A stretch of 6,912 bases of DNA from Candidatus Adiutrix sp. (GTDB lineage Bacteria; Desulfobacterota; Desulfarculia; Adiutricales; Adiutricaceae), in contig JAITVE010000410.1 in NCBI GenBank assembly GCA_031285975.1, forward strand, positions 1 to 6,912, given 5' to 3'. The translations under genes were made by a program, and so were the position numbers. The number at the start of each line of letters is the position of its first letter. The first letter of the stretch is position 1. Under the pieces are notes generated by a model. The model searched no databases, was not told the DNA's origin, and saw only the letters and a program-made list of their open reading frames with translations. This document shows positions 1 through 5,291 of this stretch, one piece after another.

Positions 1-1718
1 TCTATAAAGACGGTTGGCGCGACCTCAAAAAGTTGGACCTGAACATGAACGTTCTGATGTCCCTGGCCGTTACCGGGGCCCTGTTGATCGGCCAGTGGCC
101 GGAGGCGGCCATGGTCATGGTGCTGTTCAACCTCTCGGAAGCCGTTGAGGCGCGCAGCCTTTACCGGGCGCGGGCGGCCATCAGCGGCCTGTTGCGCCTG
201 AGCCCGGAAACGGCCACCGCGCGGCAGGACGACGGCAGTTGGGCCGAGACCCCCGCCGACCAGGTGGCCGTGGGCCAGCGGGTGCGGGTGCGGCCCGGCG
301 AGCGGGTGAGCCTGGACGGCCGCGTGGCGGCCGGGGCCTCAACGGTGAACCAATCCCCCATCACCGGCGAAAGCCGCCCGGTGGAAAAAACAGTGGGGGA
401 CATGGTGTTCGCGGGCAGCATCAATGAGTCAGGCTCCTTTGAATTCACGGTGACCGCCGCGCGGGGCGATTCCACCCTGGCCCGCGTCGTCCGCGCCGTG
501 GAGGAAGCCCAGGCCCGCCGCGCCCCCATCGAGCGCTTTGTAGACCGCTTCGCCCGCGTGTACACGCCCGCCATCCTGGCGCTGGCCATTATGACCGCCG
601 TGCTGCCGCCGCTGGCGCTCGGCGGGCAGTGGCTCGCCTGGACGTACAAGGCCCTGGTGCTCTTGATGGTGGCCTGCCCCTGCGCCCTGGTCATCTCCAC
701 CCCGGTGACCATTGTGGGCGGGCTGACGGCGGCCGCCCGGCGGGGCGTGCTCATCAAGGGCGGGGCCTTTTTGGAGACGGGCCGGAAGCTCACCTGGCTG
801 GCCCTGGACAAAACCGGCACCCTCACCACCGGCCGCCCGGAGCTGGCGGCCTTCCAGCCTTGGGGCCAGGCCGACCCCGAACGCAGCCGACGGCTGGCGG
901 CCAGTTTGGCGGCCCGCTCCGACCACCCGGTCTCCAAAGCCATTGCCGCAGCGGCCGTCAAAGAAAATGTGCCGCTTCTGGACGTGGAGCAGTTCGCGGC
1001 CCGGCCCGGCCTGGGCGTCAGCGGGCGCGTGGGCGGCGAGGACGTGCACCTGGGCAACCGCCGCCTGATGCACAGCCGGGGTGTTTGTTCGCCGGAATTG
1101 GAAAAATGCCTGGACGGTTATGAGGCGCGGGGGCACAGCGTGGTGGGCCTGATGGACGGCGGCGGGGTGCTGGCCCTGTTTGCCGTGGCCGATGGCCTGA
1201 AGGCCAACAGCCGGGAAGCCGTGGCGGACTTGAAAGCCCTGGGGATAAAAACCGTGATGCTCAGCGGCGACAACGGGAGCGTGGCCCGGCAGGCGGCCGC
1301 AGCCTCAGGCGTGGACAGCTTTCGCGCCGAACTGCTGCCGCAGGACAAGGCGGGCATTATTGCGGAACTGCAACAGGAAGGGCCCGTGGGCAGGGTGGGC
1401 GACGGCATTAACGACGCCCCGGCCCGGGCCCAGGCCGACGTCGGTTTCGCCATGGGCGCGGCCGGGACGGACACGGCCATTGAGACCGCCGACGTGGCCC
1501 TGATGGACGACGATCTGCAAAAGCTGCCGGACTTCATCCGCCTCTCCCGCGCCACCCACCGCCTTTTGCGGCAGAACATCAGCCTGGCCCTGGGCATCAA
1601 GGCCGCCTTCCTCGCCCTCACCTTCCTGGGGCGCACCACCATGTGGATGGCCGTCTTCGCCGACATGGGGGTCAGCCTGCTGGTAGTGGCCAACGGTTTG
1701 CGGATGCTGCGGAAATAG
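1..1718 (+). CDS. Zn/Cd/Pb-type P1B-ATPase (ZntA/CadA-like), 5' partial
   Basis: This is a metal-exporting P-type ATPase that uses ATP to move soft divalent cations (Zn, Cd, Pb) out across the inner membrane. The frame is open from base 3 with no start, so the gene begins upstream; the TTG at 33 lies inside a conserved membrane segment and is not the start. Numbering from the codon at 3, the visible order is: membrane hairpin (about 12-45), actuator domain with TGES (121-124), membrane segment with the CPC metal motif (C225, C227), phosphorylation site DKTGT (D269), the HP pair typical of P1B pumps (H308-P309), SGDN, GDGINDAP (from 466), and two last membrane helices. Lys533 in the LGIKAAF segment and Asp554 in ADMG correspond to the Lys and Asp that mark the Zn/Cd/Pb subclass in ZntA. 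N-terminal metal-binding domains, if any, lie outside the window. The gene ends at a hairpin facing cheW. The family is certain; the exact metal is inferred. Confidence 0.95.
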   Translation, partial: YKDGWRDLKKLDLNMNVLMSLAVTGALLIGQWPEAAMVMVLFNLSEAVEARSLYRARAAISGLLRLSPETATARQDDGSWAETPADQVAVGQRVRVRPGERVSLDGRVAAGASTVNQSPITGESRPVEKTVGDMVFAGSINESGSFEFTVTAARGDSTLARVVRAVEEAQARRAPIERFVDRFARVYTPAILALAIMTAVLPPLALGGQWLAWTYKALVLLMVACPCALVISTPVTIVGGLTAAARRGVLIKGGAFLETGRKLTWLALDKTGTLTTGRPELAAFQPWGQADPERSRRLAASLAARSDHPVSKAIAAAAVKENVPLLDVEQFAARPGLGVSGRVGGEDVHLGNRRLMHSRGVCSPELEKCLDGYEARGHSVVGLMDGGGVLALFAVADGLKANSREAVADLKALGIKTVMLSGDNGSVARQAAAASGVDSFRAELLPQDKAGIIAELQQEGPVGRVGDGINDAPARAQADVGFAMGAAGTDTAIETADVALMDDDLQKLPDFIRLSRATHRLLRQNISLALGIKAAFLALTFLGRTTMWMAVFADMGVSLLVVANGLRMLRK

Positions 1719-1799
1719 CCCCCAATGCGCAAAAGCCTTCCGCGCCTGACACATATCAGGCTCGAAAGGCTTTTACCTATGCCGTAAAAACCGGGGGCT
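1717..1799. terminator. Bidirectional hairpin terminator between convergent genes
   Basis: A 19-base inverted repeat (1731-1749 and 1756-1774) with two mismatches and a 6-base loop lies between the ATPase stop and the cheW stop. The stem ends in AAAA on the left and TTTT on the right, so each strand reads as a stem followed by a short T run. An outer 7-base pair, AGCCCCC (1717-1723) with GGGGGCT (1793-1799), flanks it and starts inside the ATPase stop codon. This fits a shared intrinsic terminator for two converging transcripts. The T tracts are short (4 bases), so termination may be incomplete. Confidence 0.8.
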
Positions 1800-1800
1800 C

Positions 1801-2325
1801 TTACAGGGTCAAGTCCATGCCGCCGAAATCTTCAGCGGCCAGAATGCGGTCGATATCCAGCAGAATTTTCACGCCCTTGCCGATTTTGGCCATGCCGAGG
1901 ATGTATTCGGTATTCAGCTGGGAGCCGAAGGTGGGGGTGTCCTCAACTTCGTCGCCTTTGATGTTGACCACTTCGGAGACGAAGTCCACCACAATGCCGA
2001 TGCGGATGAAGGTTTCGACCGGGCCTTGCACGTCCACCACGATGATGCTGGTGCGTTCGGTGTAGTCCAGTTCCTCCATGCCGAATTTCAGCCGCAGGTC
2101 GATCACGGGGATGACCTTGCCGCGCAGGTTGATGACCCCTTTGACGAAGCTCGGGGTTTGGGGCACGGTGCGGATGGCCATCATGCCGATTATCTCCCTC
2201 ACCTTGAGGATGCTGATGCCGTATTCCTCATCGGCCAGGGAAAAGGTCAGGAATTTGCCTTCCTGGCCGGCCGAACGGCCCTTGACCACAGGCATTCCAT
2301 TGGAGGCGGAGGGATTAGTGCTCAT
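1801..2325 (-). CDS. cheW: CheW chemotaxis adaptor protein
   Basis: CheW couples membrane chemoreceptors to the histidine kinase CheA in signalling arrays at the cytoplasmic face of the membrane. The 174-residue product is a single CheW domain preceded by about 20 polar residues (MSTNPSASNG...). It shows the typical strand order: KFLTFSLADEEYGISI, the VREII helix, RTVPQTPSFVKGVINLRG, then VIPVIDLR, and later IGIVVDFVSEVVNI and YILGMAKIGKGVKILLDID. There is no receiver domain or kinase fusion. The ATG at 2325 is preceded by GGAG (minus strand, 2334-2337) with an 8-base spacer, which fixes the start. No cheA, receptor or flagellar gene is nearby, so this is a stand-alone adaptor gene with its own promoter. 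It could serve a CheA array encoded elsewhere or a non-motility chemosensory pathway. Confidence 0.95.
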   Translation of the reverse strand: MSTNPSASNGMPVVKGRSAGQEGKFLTFSLADEEYGISILKVREIIGMMAIRTVPQTPSFVKGVINLRGKVIPVIDLRLKFGMEELDYTERTSIIVVDVQGPVETFIRIGIVVDFVSEVVNIKGDEVEDTPTFGSQLNTEYILGMAKIGKGVKILLDIDRILAAEDFGGMDLTL

Positions 2326-2384
2326 AGGTTATACTCCATGCGGGAAATAGAGAATATGTTGGTTGGTGAAGAAACCGAAAGCGG

Positions 2385-2402
2385 GGCGGCTTTCAGGCCG
2401 CC
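2385..2402 (-). promoter_or_regulatory. Hairpin in the cheW mRNA leader
   Basis: A perfect 6-base stem GGCGGC/GCCGCC (2385-2390 and 2397-2402) with a 6-base loop lies in the predicted cheW 5' leader, about 60 bases before the start codon. It is not followed by a T run in the direction of cheW transcription, so it is not an obvious attenuator. It could stabilise the message or be a chance feature of GC-rich sequence. Confidence 0.35.
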
Positions 2403-2432
2403 GGCCGTGCGAAAAAACGAATAGCCGTTTGT

Positions 2433-2460
2433 ATTATGCCACATTTTCCCCAAAAAGCAA
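2433..2460 (-). promoter_or_regulatory. Probable sigma-70 extended -10 promoter for cheW
   Basis: On the minus strand, CATAAT (2433-2438) matches five of six -10 bases and is preceded directly by TGG, giving an extended -10 element. A weak -35, TTGCTT (2455-2460), lies 16 bases upstream; the TGn extension could compensate for it. Transcription would start near 2426 and give a leader of about 100 bases. Confidence 0.5.
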
Positions 2461-2556
2461 ATCCCCGCCGCAAGCTGAGTTGCCGCGCCATCTTCCAATA
2501 CGTAAAATCCCTTTTCATTGCTCAAGCTCCCGGTGAAAAAATTGCTGTTTCGCGCC

Positions 2557-2585
2557 TTGAAATCCTTCCCAAGGCATAGTATACT
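2557..2585 (+). promoter_or_regulatory. Strong sigma-70-like promoter for the HU gene
   Basis: TTGAAA (2557-2562) and TATACT (2580-2585) each match five of six consensus bases and are separated by exactly 17 bases. Transcription would start near 2592, giving a leader of about 47 bases before the HU start codon. A near-consensus promoter fits the high expression usual for HU proteins. Confidence 0.75.
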
Positions 2586-2638
2586 GTTAGGAACAAATAT
2601 GAAGTATGGGAAGTTACGCGACAGCCGAGAGGTGTCAG

Positions 2639-2920
2639 ATGAATAAGTCTCAATTGGTTGAAAAGCTGGCCGAAGAAGCCTTGTTGTCCTCCAAGCAGGC
2701 CGAGCAGGTGGTGAGTATGTTTTTCGACGCCATCGCCGAAGGGCTTATCAAAGAAGGCCGGGCCGAATTGCGGGGCCTGGGCTCCTTCAAAGTCAAGGAA
2801 TACGAGGGCTACACCGGGCGCAATCCCAAAAGCGGCGAGCCCATTGAGGTGCCGCCCAAAAAGCTGCCCTTTTTCAAAGTTGGCCGGGAGCTCAAAGCCA
2901 TGGTCGACTTTGAGGGCTGA
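2639..2920 (+). CDS. HU/IHF-family nucleoid DNA-binding protein
   Basis: This small basic protein binds and bends DNA as a dimer and helps organise the nucleoid. The chosen ATG at 2639 gives 93 residues, the usual HU length, and the start MNKSQLVEKLAEE is the typical first helix. It is preceded by GAGAGG (2627-2632) at a 6-base spacing. An in-frame ATG at 2606 would add 11 unusual residues and has no such site. The two N-terminal helices are followed by GLGSFKVKEYEGYTGRNPKSGE, the HU signature with the RNP tip of the beta arm (broken here only by reading: GLGSF, then GYTGRNP), and then PPKKLPFFKVGRELKAMV. The KKLPFFKVG ending resembles HU-like proteins of delta-proteobacterial type more than E. 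coli HU. Whether it acts as a homodimer or pairs with another subunit cannot be told. No clear terminator follows, so some transcripts may run into the hydrolase gene. Confidence 0.93.
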   Translation: MNKSQLVEKLAEEALLSSKQAEQVVSMFFDAIAEGLIKEGRAELRGLGSFKVKEYEGYTGRNPKSGEPIEVPPKKLPFFKVGRELKAMVDFEG

Positions 2921-2969
2921 CCGCAGCCCGACCCAATCTATTTTAAGGAATGGGGGCGTTTCGGCGGGG

Positions 2970-2999
2970 TTTACCCTGATCGGAATTGCTCCCTAAAGT
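2970..2999 (+). promoter_or_regulatory. Weak candidate promoter upstream of the hydrolase gene
   Basis: TTTACC (2970-2975) and TAAAGT (2994-2999) each match four of six consensus bases with an 18-base spacer. The placement, about 25 bases before the start codon, is plausible but the match is poor. The gene could instead be read from the HU promoter. Confidence 0.22.
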
Positions 3000-3024
3000 A
3001 TTTTGCGTCAATGAGGGAGAAATC

Positions 3025-3663
3025 ATGACCGTCAATACCGACCATATCGCCTGGCTAGGGCACGACGGCTTCCGCCTCAGCGGCAGCCGCGTCGTCTATA
3101 TCGACCCCTGGGAAGCTGGCGGGCCGCAGGCCGACCTCATCCTTATCAGCCACGACCACTATGACCACTGCGACCCGGAGACCGTCCGCGCCCTCTCCGG
3201 CCCCAAAACCCAGGTGGTCACCGAAGCCTCCGCCGCCACCCGCCTGAAAGAGGCCGGGGTGAACGTGCCCCTCACCGTGGTGGAGCCCGGCGACGAGATA
3301 GAAATTTACGGGGTCACCGTCAAAGTGATGCCCGCCTATAACGTGAATAAGGATTTTCACCCCCAGGCCAGGAATTACATCGGCTTCCTGCTGAACCTCG
3401 ACGGCCTGAGCGTCTACCACGCCGGGGACAGCGATTTTATCCCGGAGATGCGCGGCCTTACGGCCCAGGTGGCCCTGCTGCCGGTTTCCGGCACCTATGT
3501 CATGACCGCCGAGGAAGCCGTGCAGGCGGCCCTGGCCATCAAGCCGGAAGTGGCCATCCCCATGCACTACGCCAAAATCATCGGCGACGCGGCCATGGCC
3601 GAACGCTTTCGGGACGCGCTGAAGGGCCAGGTTGAGGTGGTCATCAAAACGGTTCAGCCGTAG
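3025..3663 (+). CDS. Metallo-beta-lactamase-fold hydrolase (UlaG-like / UPF0173-like)
   Basis: This is a 212-residue cytoplasmic metal-dependent hydrolase of unknown substrate. There is no signal peptide or membrane segment. The metal site is visible as HDHYDH (H43, H45, D47, H48), a later H112 in KDFHPQ, YHAGDSDFIPEM (H132, D135), and a C-terminal PMHY (H181). The ALLPVSGTYVMTAEEA stretch is typical of the UlaG-like MBL branch that includes ascorbate-6-phosphate lactonase, but no ascorbate genes are near, so that activity should not be assumed. The ATG at 3025 follows AGGGAG (3014-3019) with a 5-base spacer; a longer reading from TTG at 2986 adds 13 residues across the ribosome-binding site and is rejected. 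Length and complete ligands suggest an intact, active enzyme. The stop is followed by a 10-base palindrome and the composite repeat. Confidence 0.9.
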   Translation: MTVNTDHIAWLGHDGFRLSGSRVVYIDPWEAGGPQADLILISHDHYDHCDPETVRALSGPKTQVVTEASAATRLKEAGVNVPLTVVEPGDEIEIYGVTVKVMPAYNVNKDFHPQARNYIGFLLNLDGLSVYHAGDSDFIPEMRGLTAQVALLPVSGTYVMTAEEAVQAALAIKPEVAIPMHYAKIIGDAAMAERFRDALKGQVEVVIKTVQP

Positions 3664-3696
3664 AGGGATTGTACGTACAGATAGACCCTGCGCACC

Positions 3697-3793
3697 GTCA
3701 TTCCGGCGAAAGCCGGAATCCATTTCCAGTGAAGCAGCGATGAGCCGACAAGCGGCTTTCCTGGAAATGGATTCCTGCCTCCGCAGGAATGAC
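3697..3793. repeat. Composite palindromic repeat: two hairpins in inverted orientation
   Basis: Two 33-base arms (3697-3729 and 3761-3793) are inverted copies with four mismatches, around a 31-base centre. Each arm carries its own perfect 8-base hairpin. The left one is ATTCCGGC, loop GAAA, GCCGGAAT (3700-3719). The right one is ATTCCTGC, loop CTCC, GCAGGAAT (3771-3790). Two of the four differences are a paired change, G-C to T-A, that keeps the stem. The centre holds a third small hairpin, AGCCG/CGGCT (3743-3747 and 3753-3757). ATTCC-N10-GGAAT palindromes resemble the dispersed REP-like and dRS3-type repeats known from Neisseria and other proteobacteria, so this is probably a non-coding mobile or dispersed element. 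No T run follows, so it is not a classic terminator. Confidence 0.85.
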
Positions 3794-3827
3794 ACAATGG
3801 AGCGGGGTGGTGCAGTGGAGAAAATTC

Positions 3828-4295
3828 ATGGAAATATTCGGTTTGAACGCGGCCCTGGTCTGGTTTCTGTCCGGCGTCTTCTTTCTGGTGCTGGAGGCCT
3901 TGACGCCGGGGGTCTTCCTCATGTTCTTCGGGCTGGGGGCCTGGGTGACGGCGGCGGCCATATTTTTTGTGCCGTCGCTGGGGCCGAGCCCGCAATGGCT
4001 GATTTTCAGCGTGGTCTCGGTGGCCGCGCTCCTGATTTTCCGGCGCAAGCTGAAAGCCCTGTTTCAGGGGAAGACGGCTGAGAGCGACAACCTGGAAGAC
4101 GCCGTGGTGCGGGGCCAGTACATTGGCCGCGAAGTGACGGTGCTGAAAGAAACCGGCCCCGGCCAGCCCGGCCTGGCCGAACTCAACGGCACCAACTGGC
4201 AGGCCCGCAGCGAAGGCCCCACCCTGGCGGCGGGCGTGCGGGCCAGGGTGGTTCGCCTGGACGGCCTGACGTTGATTGTGGAACCTTTGAACTGA
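3828..4295 (+). CDS. NfeD family membrane protein (short form)
   Basis: NfeD proteins are inner-membrane partners of SPFH/stomatin proteins. The 155-residue product has three hydrophobic segments (about residues 6-22, 29-48 and 57-71), the first ending in the family's LEALTPG motif. A positively charged RRKLK stretch follows, and then a soluble C-terminal OB-fold domain (about 90-155) with the typical GTNWQARS and closing GLTLIVEP. It lacks the N-terminal serine protease domain of the long NfeD form, so it matches the E. coli YbbK type. The ATG at 3828 follows GGAG (3817-3820) with a 7-base spacer. An in-frame ATG at 3789 lies inside the repeat and adds 13 residues that do not look like the family. 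The SPFH gene follows 46 bases later, the expected pair. No convincing promoter of its own was found. Confidence 0.92.
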   Translation: MEIFGLNAALVWFLSGVFFLVLEALTPGVFLMFFGLGAWVTAAAIFFVPSLGPSPQWLIFSVVSVAALLIFRRKLKALFQGKTAESDNLEDAVVRGQYIGREVTVLKETGPGQPGLAELNGTNWQARSEGPTLAAGVRARVVRLDGLTLIVEPLN

Positions 4296-4341
4296 TTGAA
4301 TTATTGATAAAAATTATGGCTCTTGCAGCCGGGAGGATAGC

Positions 4342-5286
4342 ATGGTGGTAGTCAATTCGACCTTGGTCGGCTTAGTGGTGGTGGCTTTTTTTCTCATTTT
4401 CGTTTTCGTGAAATATGTGCGGGTGGTGCCGCAGAACGAGGCCTTTGTGGTGGAACGTCTGGGCAAATACCGGGCCACCTTGCTCTCCGGCTTCCACCTC
4501 TTGCTGCCCTTCCTCGACCGCGTGGGCTACAAGCACACCTTGAAGGAACAGGTCATCGACGTGCCCTCCCAAACCTGCATCACCCGCGACAACATCTCCG
4601 TGGAAGTGGACGGCGTTCTCTATATGACGGTGATGGACGCGAAGCTGGCCAGCTACGGCGTGGACAACTACCATTTCGCGGCTATCCAGATCGCCCAGAC
4701 CACCATGCGCAGCGTCATCGGCAAGCTGGAGCTTGACCGCACCTTTGAGGAGCGCGAAAGCATCAACTCCGACATCGTCAGCGCCGTGGACAAAGCCTCC
4801 GAGCCCTGGGGCATCAAGGTCAACCGCTACGAAGTGCGCAACATCACCCCGCCCCAGAGCATCAAAAACGCCATGGAGCAGTACATGAAGGCCGAGCGCG
4901 AAAAGCGGGCCGAAATCGCCCGCTCCGAAGGCGAGCGCCAGGCCGAGATCAACCGGGCCGAGGGTGAGAAGCTGGCCAAAATCAACGTCTCTGAAGGTGA
5001 GAAGCAAAAGCTCATCAATGAGGCCGAGGGCCAGGCCAGCCAGATTCGCCTGGTGGCCGAGGCCACGGCCACGGGCCTTAAGATGGTGGCCGAGGCCATC
5101 GGCTGCCCCGGCGGCGAAGACGCCGTGTCCCTGCGCATCGCCGAGGCCTACTTAGGCGAATTCGGCAAGCTTGCCAAGGCCAACAACACCATGATTATCC
5201 CCAGCAACGTGGTGGACATTGCCTCCATCGTGGACGTGGGCAAGCAGGTGCTGGAATCGAACAAAAAGGCCCCGGTAAGCAAATAG
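4342..5286 (+). CDS. SPFH/Band 7 slipin, QmcA-like stomatin homologue
   Basis: This 314-residue membrane-anchored scaffold belongs to the SPFH (stomatin/prohibitin/flotillin/HflKC) family, which forms large oligomers in membrane microdomains and modulates neighbouring membrane proteins. Residues about 7-24 form one N-terminal hydrophobic anchor. The SPFH domain starts at VVPQNEAFVVERLGKY and runs through GFHLLLPFLDRV, QVIDVPSQTCITRDN and VDGVLYMTV, to about residue 175. A highly charged coiled coil follows from about 180 and contains six 11-residue repeats (184-249). The C-terminus ends in a hydrophobic NNTMIIPSNVVDIASIV, typical of QmcA/slipin-2. The ATG at 4342 follows GGGAGG (4331-4336) with a 5-base spacer, a strong site. 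It sits 46 bases after nfeD, its usual partner, and 5 bases before mnmG. The 46-base gap upstream is AT-rich but shows no good promoter. Confidence 0.94.
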   Translation: MVVVNSTLVGLVVVAFFLIFVFVKYVRVVPQNEAFVVERLGKYRATLLSGFHLLLPFLDRVGYKHTLKEQVIDVPSQTCITRDNISVEVDGVLYMTVMDAKLASYGVDNYHFAAIQIAQTTMRSVIGKLELDRTFEERESINSDIVSAVDKASEPWGIKVNRYEVRNITPPQSIKNAMEQYMKAEREKRAEIARSEGERQAEINRAEGEKLAKINVSEGEKQKLINEAEGQASQIRLVAEATATGLKMVAEAIGCPGGEDAVSLRIAEAYLGEFGKLAKANNTMIIPSNVVDIASIVDVGKQVLESNKKAPVSK

Positions 5287-5291
5287 CCCCT

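Larger units (their letters stand above)
2326..2638. other. Divergent intergenic control region, cheW / HU
   Basis: This 313-base gap between two divergent starts is AT-richer than the surrounding genes. It holds a leftward promoter for cheW, a hairpin in the cheW leader, and a rightward promoter plus ribosome-binding site for the HU gene, each listed separately. The stretch of about 95 bases between the two promoters (roughly 2461-2556) shows no gene and no clear palindrome. An open frame across part of it on the minus strand does not look real. Confidence 0.6.

Noticed and set aside
33..35. TTG as start codon of the ATPase
   Set aside because: The frame is open to the window edge, and the residues before it (YKDGWRDLKK) continue the conserved ATPase sequence, so the gene starts upstream.
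161..1057. Long minus-strand open frame (298 codons) opposite the metal ATPase, and a second one at 429-1136
   Set aside because: Arg/Ser/Pro- and Gly/His/Gln-rich translations with no recognisable domain, fully opposite a gene with all P-type ATPase motifs; typical antisense shadows in high-GC DNA.
2322..2525. 67-codon minus-strand frame upstream of cheW whose stop overlaps the cheW ATG
   Set aside because: TTG start, no family resemblance, and the cheW promoter lies inside it; the ATGA overlap looks like coincidence.
2606..2638. Upstream ATG for the HU protein
   Set aside because: Adds 11 residues not seen in HU proteins; the ATG at 2639 has a good ribosome-binding site and gives the normal length.
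3697..3793. CRISPR array
   Set aside because: Only two copies, in inverted rather than direct orientation, with no regular spacers and no cas genes.
3055..3795. Minus-strand frame of 246 codons and related frames at 3632-4081, 3654-3995 and 3698-4048
   Set aside because: They are translations through the palindromic repeat (giving peptides such as SFLRRQESIS and VIPAEAGIH) joined to antisense of real genes; this kind of peptide is a known annotation artefact of such repeats.
4296..4341. Internal promoter between nfeD and the slipin gene
   Set aside because: The gap is AT-rich, but no -35/-10 pair with acceptable spacing could be found.
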